Shown here in pieces: positions 1-12,507 of a stretch of DNA of 64,000 nt. Below the pieces are notes generated by a model that ran no database searches, was not told where the DNA came from, and was given only the letters and a program-made list of their open reading frames with translations. Each line of letters begins with the position of its first letter. The first letter of the stretch is position 1. The translations under genes and the position numbers were made by a program. Source of the DNA: Cladobotryum mycophilum (Eukaryota > Ascomycota > Sordariomycetes > Hypocreales > Hypocreaceae); assembly GCA_036429605.1 (NCBI GenBank), contig CM071590.1, forward strand, positions 124,001 to 188,000. Direction: 5' to 3'.

Positions 1-1452
1 AAAGAAGATCTAATAAACTACTATTATAAAATAATAATTCTAAGATGTAGTTTAATTTAAGCTTAATAAAATATTTTTATAAAATAAAATAATTTAAATT
101 TATAAATAATCCAATAAAGTATTATTAAAGGATTAAAAGCCTTAAATTAAGAGGAATACTAGTAAAAAGCTATTATACTTTAAATATTTAATTAACTAGG
201 TTACAGTTATAGCTAAATATATATAATTAATACTTTACGAAAATATAAAAATAACTATAAGTTAATAGATTATATGTAAAATTAAGGTTTTTTAATTATT
301 ATTAGATTTAATAATAAAGGTATAAGCTAAAAATTTAAAAACTTTAAAATAAATAAAAATAAAAATCTAAATATCTTTTAAAGAAAAGTAAAAGAAATAA
401 AATATAAATTTAAAGAAACTATTAAAATATAAAAGTTTTATTTTTATTTTAAATAATTAAGATTTTTAATAAGAATTACTATAGTTTTGTTATAATAGTT
501 TATTTATAAAATACCTTAATATAAACTATGTTTTAAAATTATTATAATATAAATTCTATTAATATTAAATAAATAAAAGAATTAAAGAATATATATAAAA
601 CTATAATATATATTAAGATATTATAATTAAATATTATAAATCTTATCGTAAAGTTAAATTATTATTAATATCTTTTAGATTATTTTAAAAATTGAATATA
701 AATTTTATTATAGATTTCTTTATTATAACATACTATAAAAATATATTAATATAATATTAATAATTATAAATTAATTTATTAAATATTCTTTATTTATTTC
801 TTATTAATATAATTATTAATATAATATAATTAATAAAGCTTTTTTATAATAAAGTAAAATTAGTATTTGATTTAAGTAAAAGTATTATATTAAATAAAAA
901 CTTAATTTTTATAAGTTAATTTTAATTAAAATTATCTTATTATTTTAAAGTAAAACAAAAACTTTTGATAATCTTTTATTTTTAAATTAATAATTAAATA
1001 AAATAAAAATTAACTATTAAAATATTATTTTTATTATTTTATTGATGTAAATTAAATAAATCTAATTTAATTAATATAATTTATATAATTTATATATAAT
1101 AATATAAAAAATATTATTATTAATAAGTTATATGTAAAAGTATTATTTAGCTATTAATTAGATTTTTATTAAATTATTATACATAATAATTAGAACGGAA
1201 AAAGATTTATAATATAAGCTTAACTTAAACAACTAAAATAGTGTTAAAAGTAATTAAAGATTTAATAAAGAATTATTATAAAAGAATAAATATTTTATTA
1301 TAATAAATAGTATAAACTATTTATTTTAAACCTTAAAGATCTTATAGAATTATTAATTAAAACCTATGTTTTAAAAGAAAAAAAACTAATTCTATAATTT
1401 ATTAAATTATTTAAAATAAATATATTATTTTATATTATTAAAATAATATTTA

Positions 1453-1495
1453 ACGTAATCTACAAGCGAGCGGACCATATAAACGAGCGGACCAC
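1453..1495 (+). repeat. Left terminal inverted repeat of the Fot1-like element
   Basis: A 43-bp arm that begins ACGTAATC and matches the reverse complement of 3278-3320 with three transition differences. It contains two direct copies of the sub-motif CGAGCGGACCA, about 18 bp apart, which may be transposase binding sites (inference). Confidence 0.9.
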
Positions 1496-1744
1496 CCTCT
1501 ATAACAATATCTACTTTTATATCTATATATTAAATTCCTCTATAATCTTTTATAGTAGAACCTTTAAATAAAAGTAAAGTATTACTTGCCTTTTAAGCTT
1601 TTAAATAAGACCTGAATTTAAGTCTTAAAGCTATAGCTAAGATCTATAACATTAGTCATACAATAATTCTTCGGTATTATACTAGTATATCTTTGTAATA
1701 TAATATAATTACTAATTCAATAAATCTTATAAAATCAAAAGAAA

Positions 1745-3230
1745 AGGTTATAATTAAGTATATAATTAATCTATCTATGCGATTATTTCTACTTAGATTG
1801 TTTAGTATTAAAGAAATAGCTAATTATTTACTATATATATATAATGTACTATTAATTAATAAAAATTAAATATTAAATTTTATTAAACACTAGCTAAAGC
1901 TCTATATATATTAGACTTATAAATATAATTATTAAAGAGTTAAATATAAAGATCTAAAGTTTATTAATAATTAGTTTATTTTTATATAAAATATAAAAAC
2001 TAAATATAAAATCTTTAATAATAATTTTTATAACTTTAATAAAATTAGTTTTATAATAGGTATTATTTTTTTAGGTATAGTTATTATAATTTTAAAAGGT
2101 CTTATAAAAATTAAATTATTTTAATCTAATAATTAAAAGTAAGTAATTATAATCTAAGGCGTTAATATAATAAGTTAAGTAATACTATTATTTATTATTC
2201 TTATTATATAATATTATTTTAAGAATTAGTATTAAAAATATAATCTTTTAGTAGATTAATATATTATAATAATAAAGAATAGCTGGACTATTAATGAGGT
2301 TAGCTTAAATTAGATTAAGTATTTTAATTATTATATAATTTCTTATACAAAAGGGATCTATTAAATGCTTATCTTTAATAGCTATAAGAGCCATTACTTA
2401 ACGGTATTTAAGCTTTATTATAAAAAGTATAAGATTATTATAGTCTATATGCTTTTTTATTCCTTATATTTACTTTAACTATTAGATATTAGTTGTTTTA
2501 GGCTATTAAAGTAAATATATGATTAGCAAATTAAAAAGCTAATATATATATATATTACATATATTAGTAAGCTTGACTTCCTTTATGCCTTTTGTATAGT
2601 GTTTTTTACTATAATTAATAAAAAGAATATTAAAGGAGGCTTTTTAAGATCTAGTTTATTACTATTTAATCCATAGAGTATTCTTTTAAAGCTTTATATA
2701 GAATTACAAATATTAATACCTTTAAAAACACTAATTAAGCCTATATAGCCTTAGGTCTTAAAAACACTAAAAAACATATATAAGACTAATTTATAATTAG
2801 AGTATATAAAAAATTATATTATTACTTACTAAAATAGCTCTTTAACTATAATATTAAATATAATTAATTAATTTATAAAAAAAGTAATAGTAATAATATA
2901 TTAAGTAATACTTTTACGTATAAAGGTCTAAGACCTTTATGTAATAAATAAGGCTATAAGTAAGCGCTATAAAATAAAAAATATATATATAACTTAAAGG
3001 TACTCTTATTATTGAAGAAAGGATAGGTTAATTAGATTAAAGGGATATAAATATATAAATAGAGTAAGAAAAATAGCGAGGAGGGTCTTGTATAAAGGCT
3101 ACGCGTTGTAGTAAGTGCAGTAAGATAGGCTATAATATATAAACTTATAAAGAAATATAATAAAGTAAAAAGAATATTTCTTATTCTATTATTAAGATAA
3201 TAGTTATTTAGTATTTTTTTAATATAGGTA
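1745..3230 (+). pseudogene. Decayed pogo/Fot1 DDE transposase
   Basis: Conceptual + strand translation, with many stops, still shows the order of a Fot1-type transposase: a CENP-B/Tc5-like helix-turn-helix region near 1756-2060, a DDE core from about 2150, the LIFxxxxSH block at 2365-2395, the leucine-rich stretch preceding a CFxxLK motif near 2490, and a C-terminal block ending GGF near 2640. The catalytic Asp of the second DDE block is read as Asn (GAT to AAT type change), and most stops are TAA/TAG at expected Gln or Trp codons. This is what RIP produces. The enzyme cannot be functional. Confidence 0.85.
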
Positions 3231-3277
3231 TAAAAGAAAAGGGCTATAAAAAGGTGGCTTTATTTTGATCTGAATGA

Positions 3278-3320
3278 GTGGTCCGCTCGCTTATGTGGTC
3301 CGCTCGCTTGTGGATTACGT
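3278..3320 (-). repeat. Right terminal inverted repeat of the Fot1-like element
   Basis: The partner of 1453-1495, and apparently the less mutated arm: it keeps C or G where the left arm has T or A. It is followed directly by the TA target-site duplication at 3321-3322. Confidence 0.9.
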
Positions 3321-6273
3321 TATACTTTTATAATATATTTTATATTAGTTTTTTACAATGTTAACAATAAAAAAAGGATTATATAATAACAATCTTTTAG
3401 TATTTAAATTTAATAATTTTAAATATAAATAAAAGGTTAAGGAAGTTTAGAATTATATTAAACTAAAACATAATTTATTTTATTTAATTATATAAAGAAA
3501 ATAATCTTTTAAGTATAATTAATAAATAATTAAAAATAATATAAAAACTAAAAAAAATATTATTAAATAATTTTATATTATATAAATAAAAAACAAATAA
3601 AAAGTTTTTAATAGTTAAAAAAAAACTAAAAAATAGTATAAACCTTAAGAATAAAAAGGATTTAAAAAAATAAAAGTAATAAAAATAAAAATAATAATTT
3701 TAATATATTAAGATTTTAAGATTTTTAAATACAAAAAGTATTTATTTAAATATATTATTTTAATAATATTATATTAATAAAATTACAATAATAAATAAAA
3801 ATAATTTAAAAGATTAAGATCTTATAAAAGAAATTAATTATTAAATTAAAATTTCTTTTTTAATATTAAACTTATTAACTATTACTTTTTAAAAGGTATT
3901 TTAACTATCTTAAATAATAACTAATTAAATAGTTTAGCTTATATTAATAATAAATAAATAACATAATTATATATCTTTTTAAATTTATAAATCCTTTTTA
4001 TTAATAGTCTTAATTTTATATTATTCAATTAAATTAGTTTTATAAAAATTAAAAAAAGCTTTTAAAATTATTAAAGAATTAGTAATCTATAGTAAAAGAG
4101 ATTAAATACGAAAAAGAATATTACTAATATATAGCTAATAGTATAACATACTTTTATACAAGACTATAATAAGCCTAGGTAGTTTTAATAGTATTCTTTT
4201 TTATTATTTAATAAGCTATACTTAAAATAATATAAAATCTTTAACTAAAAACCTTTTAAATATAAGTTTATATATACTTTAATTAAAGAATAATAAAAGA
4301 ATAATAAGTAAATATTAAGTTTATATATTAATAAAAATTAATTTTCAAATATTAAATTTACTTTTTATTTTTTTATAGTTTTTTTATTGACTTTTAATAC
4401 TATATAAATATAATATATATTAATTATTATAAATTTAATATACTTTAGTATAGTTTAATTAGATTTTAATTCTTTTAATATAATATTTATTAATAGTATA
4501 TCTTCTAATCATATTATAAAGAAATTAAAAATTATTTAACTTTTTTTTAATAACTATTATAATTTTAATAGTTTTTTATTTTTATATTTTTTTAAGTTAC
4601 TAATATTTTTTAAAAATAAAAAAATAAAATTAAAATTAAAGCTAAAGTTACATCTAAACCTTAAGTTCTATTTTAAAATAAGTAAATTAGTATTTATAGT
4701 ATTAACTATACTTTAATAAATATTTAATAAATAATATTAAAAGTATTAAGTAATTAATAAAATAATAATAATAATAATTTAAATAAATATAATAGTCAAT
4801 AAGAATTAAAATTAAAGAAATAATAATAATAAAATATTAAAGAAAAGAAATACATATAAAAAGAATAAAAAAGATTATAATAAAAGTAAAGTAATATAAA
4901 TATATAAATATATAATATAAATTTACTAAAGTAAGGTATTATTACTTAAATAATTAAAATAATTATTAAAAGTAATTATTATTAAAAAAAAGAGATAATT
5001 ATAATAGGATTATTAGATAAAATATTAGGTATATATATCTTATATAATATTAAGGTTTTAATAAGTTTATGTTTATAAATTATAGTATATAACGTTTAGA
5101 CATATTAGGCTTAAGTCTTATAATATAATTGATTTTATTTAATCTAATAAGCTTTTTATTTAATTATTTAAGTTATTATTCTTTAATAATATTTTTACTT
5201 ATTAATTAAACTTTATTTTATAATTAGTTTATTTTAATTCTTAACCTAAAGCTTTTTTATTAAAATGTTTTATTAATTTATATAAGTAACATTATTAGTG
5301 GGGTTATTTAATTAATTAACCTATAGTTAGGTTAGGGTATAATAAAAAACCTATATATAGTAATATAACTTTAATAAAATAGTCAAGTATAAGTTATATC
5401 ATAGTAAAAAATAAAATTAAGTAAAGATTAATAAAATACTAGAATTCTTAAAAAGAAATCTATTATTTAAATACTTTAAATTATATTATAAGTAAAAACT
5501 AAAAGAAAATAAAAAGATTTATGTTTACGTATTATATTAAAAATAAATTAAATAAATTAAATAAGTATTTAAAAAACTAAAAGTAATTACATTTTAAATA
5601 GTTAACAGTAGTAATTAATATAATTAAATAATATGTATTTTATTAAAATTTATAAAATTTAAATTCTAACAATATAAAATCTTTCTATTATAATTAATTA
5701 ATTAATATAATTATAATAAAACCTCAAATACTATAATTAATTATATTATATTATATTTATATATTTATATATAATTATTATTATTTACATAAATACATAA
5801 TTAGTTATTACTAATAAATAATATTATTAATATTTAATACTTATATATAATAATATAACCTTACACTTAGGTTATATAAGTAAAAGACACATACTTTTAA
5901 CTATACTTATACTTATTACAATTTAATATAGCTATAATAAAACTTTAAATAGGCTACTTAGTTATATTTTTAATTTAATATATTTTTAAAGACTTAGTTT
6001 ATTAAAAAAGTATAATATCATTGAATAAGCATAGAATTATTAAAGAAAGAAATCATTAAAACCTTATATTATACTATAGTGAAAAAAGTCTATGTACTAC
6101 ACTATACTATCTTATAATATACTATACTTTATTACTCATTCTCTTACTTACTTAGCGCTAACTTTAGTATAAATAGCTTTACTATTGTAACCTACTCACT
6201 CTTACTAACACTAACACTAAATACATAAGCAACTTCTAATAGCTTTGTTTAGAAATTAAAATAGACTTAAATT

Positions 6274-6815
6274 CTAAACGTTCTCAACGCTCCCGTCCTT
6301 AATAACCTGCAAGGTTCTCCCCTTCCACCTATTTCACATTAGTCTTTTTCTTACTCACTAAACAGGGATTTCCCAGAACTAAACTTACTCGGCACCATTA
6401 AAAGCTTCAATAGCATTGTACTCTTCGCTATCTGACGATAGCGTGACAAAACCATAGCCCCTGGATAGGCCTGTTTTAGGATCAGTAGCGAGTAACTGTT
6501 ATTAAAATTAGAGTTTATTATAAAGTATAGCTTAACTACTATAGTAAGGTACGCCATAAGTCAGTTATAGATCGACAAGAATTACTTACAGTTGACTTGA
6601 CTGTCCAATACTTCGCGAAGAATGCCTCTAGATCATCTTGTGTGACTTCGTGGTTTAAGTGGCTTTATAACAAAACATGTTAGTTAAGGACTGAATATTA
6701 GAATATAACAGATACACAAGTTATCTAGGCTTTTACTTAACACTTACCCGACATAAAGCCTAGCAAAGGCAGGGGCAACAGTAGCTAAAAGAGTAAGAAA
6801 ATTGTTTGCCTTCAT
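6274..6815 (-). CDS. Small RRM (RNA recognition motif) protein, four exons
   Basis: Exons 6815-6748, 6662-6590, 6495-6389 and 6328-6274 join in frame through GTAAGT-type donors to a 100-residue protein ending in TAG. It is essentially one complete RRM: RNP2 (LYVGHL, residues 20-25), an acidic helix, RNP1 (RGYGFVTL, residues 59-66) and a final strand (GRTLQV). This fold binds single-stranded RNA. The first 18 residues are unusual: a Lys, then a hydrophobic stretch ending A-F-A just before the RRM, which resembles a secretion signal. The gene sits directly at the edge of the RIP block but keeps frame, splice sites and both RNP motifs, which argues for function. A nuclear or cytoplasmic role is the default; secretion is only a possibility. 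Confidence 0.8.
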
Positions 6816-8668
6816 CTTAATAGCTAGATAATGTCTTTTGCTTGAGTTTTGGATTATCGATGATAGTGTTGTTATGTAAATGTGTGTTAGCAAAAGGAAT
6901 ATCAGTCAATAGGCAAAGCATGATACTTTATAGTTCAGGCCAATACATAACAACTTCTAATTCCGGATTCATCATAATAGTTTGGCATGAGATTCATGCA
7001 CAGACAATCAGTAAACCTCCGGCTGTAAACTACACATAGGTAGTCGGGCCGATAATTAGGTCCCTTGCTGGAAAGGTGGCTGTGTAATACTACACTAGAG
7101 CTTTGTATATAAAGCATCTCATTGGCTTAGATGGAGTAACATATATGTTTTGATTGTTAAATAGTAGGAGTACGCGTAGCATGGCGCAGCAGGTTTCGTA
7201 AGACTTTACGTTTACAGCACTATTACATGGGTCTGCTTTATATTAACAGCAACGCCTAAGCCACTTTCTGACGCCCTTAAGGACAGACAACAGGAATGCA
7301 ACGATACTAGCAACGCAACCCGGACTACATGAGCGCCCTAAACAAAGACAGGGCATCATCTATAAAGGCACAAGCCTCGCCGTGCCGAGCCAATAAGAAG
7401 AGAGGCCAACGGAGCAAAGGCAGGAAAACAATCGAAAAATAATAGTTACCGCCGGGCATCATTTATAAAGGCCCAAGCCTTGCCGTGCCGAGCCAATAAG
7501 AAGAGAGGCCAGCGGAGAAAAGGTAGTTAGGTCGTCACAAACAACTCCTCCGGGACCTGATCTCTTAACAGGCTCATCAATGGAAGCGCTGGTAACTTCG
7601 CTGGTCATAGCTGTCTACACTCGATCACTATGGCAACTACCCATCACTGGCGACCCTAACGATACGTTTACTCGCTCGCAGAATCTAAAGTCTAACAGTT
7701 TATGAGCTGTTAATTTCGCTTATGCAAAGTATGCTTTATCCAACACCTCGGTGTATGCTATACTTTAAAACATGTGAGCTGAGACAGAAGCATCCCCAGG
7801 TGCATCGGATACCTTGGGGATGGAAGAGTAACCTCAACGTTATTTTCTCAACTGCCTTGAAACAAGAGTGCAACTACAGGTGAAGGCAAACCTACCACTA
7901 TCTACGAATAAAGACATATTTATTGCACGCTCTATTTATATGGGTACTAACTGTTCAAGTTACAAACCGATTATCAGAAGCACAAGAAAGGTCAAATTAT
8001 CTCTCGAGGATTGGTATTAGACTGGGTTGTGGATGATGAGAAAAAGGATTGATTTGTATTATGTGGCGCATGGATCAATAGTTTGGGAGGAGCAAACAGA
8101 TTTTCCGTCAGCCTTTACAGCTATAGTTACTATTTTGGTCTTGTCCTTGCTAGGCGTGAGTGATCCGAACGGGTTGAGATGTATGGCAAGATCGTGGCCA
8201 GCAAATCAAATGTATTCTGCACTGCACCGTGGGTTCAATGAGGAGACCCTGTTACGATACCCTAGGGAGTCAGGTTGCTTATTGTACACCATTAACTCGA
8301 GGACGGGGATTCACTTTTGCTTTAACCTGGAAGAGTGTGCTCGCGTGCATGACTGCGTAGGAGAGGGTGTAAACGGCACATACAAGCGCTGAGTAATAGG
8401 GAAGGAGAGAAGCACAGGTGAGTTTATAATCAGCTAATCTTTCATCCAAGGACCAGACAAAACATACCAGCAAACAAAACAACTAGAAAAAAATTTGATT
8501 CTAGCATAAAAAAAGCAAACTCTCTGTGTTTGCATCGTTCAGGAAATACGGCTATAATAGATGTCTTTTACATATGTGCAGGTTTATTCCTCAAAAGGTG
8601 CCCCTTCTAACAAGTGTACACAATACTACAAGTTTCACTATTCAGTCTCTACCGTAATCCAGAATCAT
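6816..8668. other. Gene-free stretch with a diverged tandem repeat
   Basis: Between the RRM gene start and the receptor gene stop. Apart from the repeat pair at 7351-7523, I see no convincing gene. A 121-codon open frame at 8027-8392 (+) has no recognisable motif and no clear promoter or splice context, so it is not called. Confidence 0.5.
7351..7523 (+). repeat. Two direct ~70-bp repeats, 103-bp period
   Basis: Copy 1 at 7351-7420 and copy 2 at 7454-7523 both begin GGGCATCAT and share a run around CCGTGCCGAGCCAATAAG. They differ at about five positions, three of them transitions. Between the copies lie about 33 bp of unrelated sequence. The GC-rich composition contrasts with the nearby AT-rich block. 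The origin is not known; it may be part of a larger subtelomeric or transposon-derived repeat. Confidence 0.85.
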
Positions 8669-10208
8669 TTACCAGCCATCCTGAACGTGCAGAGCATTTT
8701 GATTGCTACTTTGGCTTCTTCCATCGTGGGAAATCTGAAGCTGGTTACCAGTCCCCATATCACACTGGCCGTCCCTAGGTGCTGAAGTTGATGCCGATGT
8801 TTCAAGGGTCTGCATCTTGACATCATTCACTATCCATTCCTGGCTTCCGTTGCAAGTCAAATTATCAGTTAGGGGATTCACACTTCGGGGAGCAAGACGA
8901 CCCCCACTCTGAGACCCACCACCGCCACCAATAGTTCGTAAACCTATTGGTGACTTTTGTATATTCCGTGACGAGTTTGTGCTTGCGTAAATAAGTCGGC
9001 CTAGTAGTGATCTGAACAATGGGAATATCATAGGCAAGTTGGTTGTGATTACGGCCGTAAATGCTTCACGAATGCCCCATGACCCGGCAAGCTCTGCACC
9101 ATTCACGGGGTCCTGTAAGAATTAGATAAATGGCCCAATATATAAACACTCCAAAGGGATAAGACTCACCACCAGAACAAATGCACTCTTGAGAGTAGCG
9201 CAAGTAAGCACAAATGCACCCGAACCCAAAACGACTGTCGAAGCCACCTTCTTCAAAGTCTTTAAAGAAGACATCCAGAGCATAGGGAGGGGTATCAACA
9301 AGAGATAAATGTCCGATGCAAGGTTTCCGATAAATGAAACCCATACCACTGTCTTGAACACGGCAGGCTGGCAGGCATCTTCAAGAAGGCTGTGTTAGCA
9401 GATATTCTAAGGAGGAAAATAAAAACATACTGCCAGGATTAGGATTAATCTGCCAATATTTGTGGAATGGTCGGCATCCCAGAAAGATAGCCAGTATAGC
9501 AGAGAGAAAAGCCACAAAGACAATGGCAAATCCAATTCGAATTCGTATACGATACGATTGGCCTAGGCCCTCCTGATCATTGTGTTAGTTGCAGTTCATG
9601 GCTGAGAAAAGCGAAGTCGCACTGTTAGTCGGATGTAGAAGGCCAGCACGGATAACTTGAGGGACGAGATTAATGCTGAATAAACGGTCCAGCCAGCTAC
9701 TTGTATTTTTGAGCCAGTGATTCTATTCATGTCAGTCTCTCATCATGTAATGAGCCCTTCCTGTGCATACCTCATATGGGTTTCTGGATCATCTGGTGAT
9801 AGCGCTGCTCTTGCAGCATCCGTCATGCCATTGTTTGCGAGGCCATGAGCAATATGGCCCACATTGTATCCCAGCGATGATTGAGCTGTATAAAGCAACT
9901 GTAGAAGCTGAAATTAGTGAGAGTGGGATAAACGAAACGTGTGGCCGGAGAAAACAAACCACGCCTACCCAGACCAGATAATCGTCTGCGGTAAGGTTCC
10001 TCAGTCCCACAGCCCTTAGCCTAGCGAATGTTCTGACCAGCGTCACTACGACAGCAACGGAATAGAGTGTCCATATCTCTACTGTCACTTTATAGGCGGC
10101 CTTCGCCGCTGCTTCGGAAGCACTGGTAGACGACATTCCAAAAGGAGTAGCAAAAGAGCCGACCAAGTTGCACATTGGAGGTGGATCAAGCGAGCATGAA
10201 AGTGACAT
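8669..10208 (-). CDS. Rhodopsin-domain (PTH11-like) seven-helix membrane protein
   Basis: Six exons (10208-9969, 9907-9771, 9722-9623, 9572-9431, 9378-9170, 9112-8669) join in frame to 423 residues. An inner ATG at 10136 would give 399 residues and may be the true start. The product has about seven hydrophobic helices and hallmarks of the fungal rhodopsin-domain family (Fung_rhodopsin): a D-D-Y after helix 1, a conserved G-C-R-P-F, a Gly-Asn-Ala-Cys-Gln-Pro segment in the loop that follows, and a W-G-I-R-E at the start of the last helix. The C-terminal tail of about 120 residues is polar and includes a Gly run. Members act as plasma-membrane sensors or are found in metabolite clusters with unknown role. 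Exon 3 uses a weak GTGCGA donor. It lies next to the BBE-like oxidase on the same strand. Confidence 0.85.
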
Positions 10209-10876
10209 ACGTGAAAAGGTTCGCCAAGGTCAAAGGGAACAAGCCCTAACTTTATGTTGACAGAGGTATGTGTGTATTAATCAACATCTTGACCGGTCGG
10301 AGGGGGCGGCTCCAGAAGATGTCTCATACCTAGTACAACCATCTAAGCATACCCAAGTTAGAAAACGAGTTGTTGCGTATAGAAGCCAGTCGGCCGAGTT
10401 CTTGTGAATTCGCAAAGGATCACTCTCTTGTCTTGAAAATGTCGTGGTGAGGCATCATCGCAATTTTTTCCGTCTACTCGATGGGTGTAGGATAATAGCA
10501 AACAAAAGTACTCCATACATTAATGCGAAGTTTGGTTCATCCCGAAAACCCACTTTCCGGCAGGGATTACCATCCTTCAGTCTTTTAGTCACTATTTACT
10601 AACTAAAAAGTGTATCTGGGTGACTTACCCAAGTGAAACTTTGCCACATCAAGTCACCCGTGTTCAAATGGACGTGTGCATATAATAGCATTGCAGGATT
10701 TTGGGGGAGAAGAAACATCAATTCGGGAGGTTGGTTCTAGCTACTTTGATTGAAGCCGAGGCCAAGCCATCGCATCCACATTTTATTCCAGTTCACCTCG
10801 GGAGTTTCCTCTAGTGGATTAAGCGATAGTAATTGTCGTTCACCAACGGAGCGGGATTTCCACATTGGTGGGAAAT
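10209..10876. other. Intergenic region upstream of the receptor gene
   Basis: About 670 bp between the receptor start and the oxidase stop, both on the minus strand. It should hold the receptor promoter and the oxidase terminator. I see no other gene or repeat. Confidence 0.5.
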
Positions 10877-12507
10877 CTACTCAATCGGCGCGTAGAAGCT
10901 GAACCTGCCGTGAGGGTCGTATTTTCTCTTCAAAGCACGCAACCGATCCTGGTGATTTTGCCCATCGCCGTACAGCTCTTGTGTCGTCTCGTCTCCGTAT
11001 GAATAATTGACGTAGGCACGCAGCGTTTTTCGGCCCGTAGCCTTGTGCAGGATCTGGCGGAGCTGGTTACCCAACGTCGCGGCCTTTTGTTTGACCTCAC
11101 TCCCAGTGTGCGCATATGTTATCAGTGGGGCTGCGAGGATGTTCTCGTCCCGAAATGCAAAGGCACTGGACTTGCCATGCGTCGTACGTACGCCACCCAT
11201 TGGGTAACCTTCAAACATGAAGAGAGAGCCATTGAATGCAGAGCTTCCACGGATAGCGGACGCATACAGATCATATGCTCTTTTTTGCGCCGGAACATTG
11301 TATGATTCGAGATAGATAGGGAAACGAGGATTGGCAAGCCCAGCCTTTTGGCACGGCGGCGACGCGTTTGCAATGCCTGTCCATGCAGCAAGATCATTAT
11401 AGTCCCCAGCCAATGGTTCTACTGAAAGCGGTCCAATATCGTGAAAGGGCTTCGTGAAAATGGAATCGATAGCCTTGACTCCTTCTTGAATGATGTAGAA
11501 TAATATGATGGGCTAAAAACGTCAGACAATGACTTAATGTTGGGAATAATGATGCTCACATTGTTTAGGTCTGCGTCGGGAATATTGAGCCAATATGACC
11601 AGTTAATGAGACCGGCAGGTTGAGTACCATTTTTGAGGAGATGCTCATTTGTCGCTTGGTACACTGCCTCGACTTGATGACCAGCAAAAATAAAGGTCTC
11701 AATCGCCCAGTCTCTATGCTCAATGTCATAGATTTTGGATGTGACAGAGGTCACGATGCCAAAGTTATGGCCGGCGCCATTGAGAGCCCACCAAAGATCA
11801 GATTGCGCATCAATCGTTTGGATATTTCCATCCGCCGTGACGATATCCACAGAAACGAATTGGTCCGCAATAAGTCCATGGTGTCCTTGAAGCCACCCAT
11901 GACCACCTCCGAGTGCAGGTCCCAGATAGCTAACACACTCACACGTTCCGGTCACTGTCTCTTGTTAGAGAGTAGATGCAATCTCATGGCGTTCCGTACT
12001 TGCCTGCCTGCTTTCCAGCCGCCCAAAGCGTGTCTGTCACAAGTTTGGCATTGGTCCCGCCTCCAATTTTTACCGTCTGTCCATCGTTGGCGATCTCGGC
12101 GCTGCTGAGCTGACTCAAGTAGATTTCGACGCCGTACCGCATTTTCCCGAGTGTAGTAGTAGAGCCATGAGCGCCATTGAATGCGAGAAATGGAAGTCCA
12201 AGTTTGTTTGCAAATTTGACCTACCAAAATGAACGTTTGATCGCGATGTAAAGGGAATACTTACCGTTTCAGCAACATCATCTACTGTTCCGGGAACAAC
12301 GACAACGTTTACCTGAGGTGTTTCCAGCACTGACCATCGCGATGTCGCATCTGCGAATTGTCCTGAACCTGGGAAATAAATTTGGGTAGCATTTGAGACC
12401 TTCTCCTCAAGTCGCCTAACTTCGGACAGTCCCGCAATGGATGGAATTGAGGCATTGCCGGTAGCCCATGCAGCGATGCTGGTAAAAGCCTCGAGTAAAT
12501 GATGCAT
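10877..12507 (-). CDS. BBE-like FAD-linked oxidoreductase
   Basis: Exons 12507-12265, 12220-12004, 11954-11560 and 11512-10877 give 496 residues, normal for the FAD_binding_4 plus BBE family of secreted or vesicular oxidases. Seen: an N-terminal FAD-binding half with the N-G-A-H-G loop (His99, candidate covalent FAD attachment), T-G-T-C-E-C (Cys158, candidate second attachment), the L-G-G-G-H-G-W-L-Q-G loop, and a C-terminal BBE segment with Y-V-N-Y followed by a K-R-K-Y-D-P-x-G-R-F end. Such enzymes oxidise alcohols or form C-C/C-O rings in fungal metabolite pathways. Intron 2 appears to use a GC donor (GCAAGT at 12003-11998), the only one that keeps frame. A possible extra 5' exon near 12580-12537 (flanked by ACAG and GTAAGC) could extend the N-terminus. 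It is divergent from the isochorismatase-like gene. Confidence 0.85.

Larger units (their letters stand above)
1453..3320 (+). mobile_element. Fot1/pogo-type DNA transposon, RIP-degraded
   Basis: An 1868-bp element bounded by 43-bp terminal inverted repeats (1453-1495 and 3278-3320) starting ACGTAATC, flanked by TA on both sides (1451-1452, 3321-3322), the target duplication of the Tc1/mariner-pogo superfamily. The two ends differ at only three positions, and at each the left end carries the T or A expected from C-to-T (G-to-A) change. Each end contains the short motif CGAGCGGACCA twice, in direct orientation. Length agrees with the Fot1/Pot2 group of fungal elements (about 1.9 kb). The interior encodes a decayed pogo-like transposase on the + strand. 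Confidence 0.88.
1..6260. repeat. AT-rich, RIP-like degraded repeat block
   Basis: Almost only A and T with very few CpG or GpC steps and dense TpA. No open frame of useful length survives on either strand. Base composition changes abruptly to ordinary gene-like sequence at about 6260-6280. This is the pattern left by repeat-induced point mutation in ascomycetes. One DNA transposon (1453-3320) can be recognised by structure and decayed protein. The rest (1-1452 and 3323-6260) must also derive from repeats, but I could not identify another element or paired LTRs there. Such blocks are common near telomeres, centromeres and at edges of accessory clusters; no telomere repeat is visible. Confidence 0.9.

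Noticed and set aside
5280..5900. Possible LTR-like ends in the AT-rich block
   Set aside because: Some phrases recall LTR borders, but I found no matching second copy within the block, and the base composition makes chance matches likely.
8027..8392. 121-codon + frame upstream of the receptor gene
   Set aside because: No motif, no signal peptide, no clear promoter, and a shorter overlapping frame on the other strand. Could be chance.
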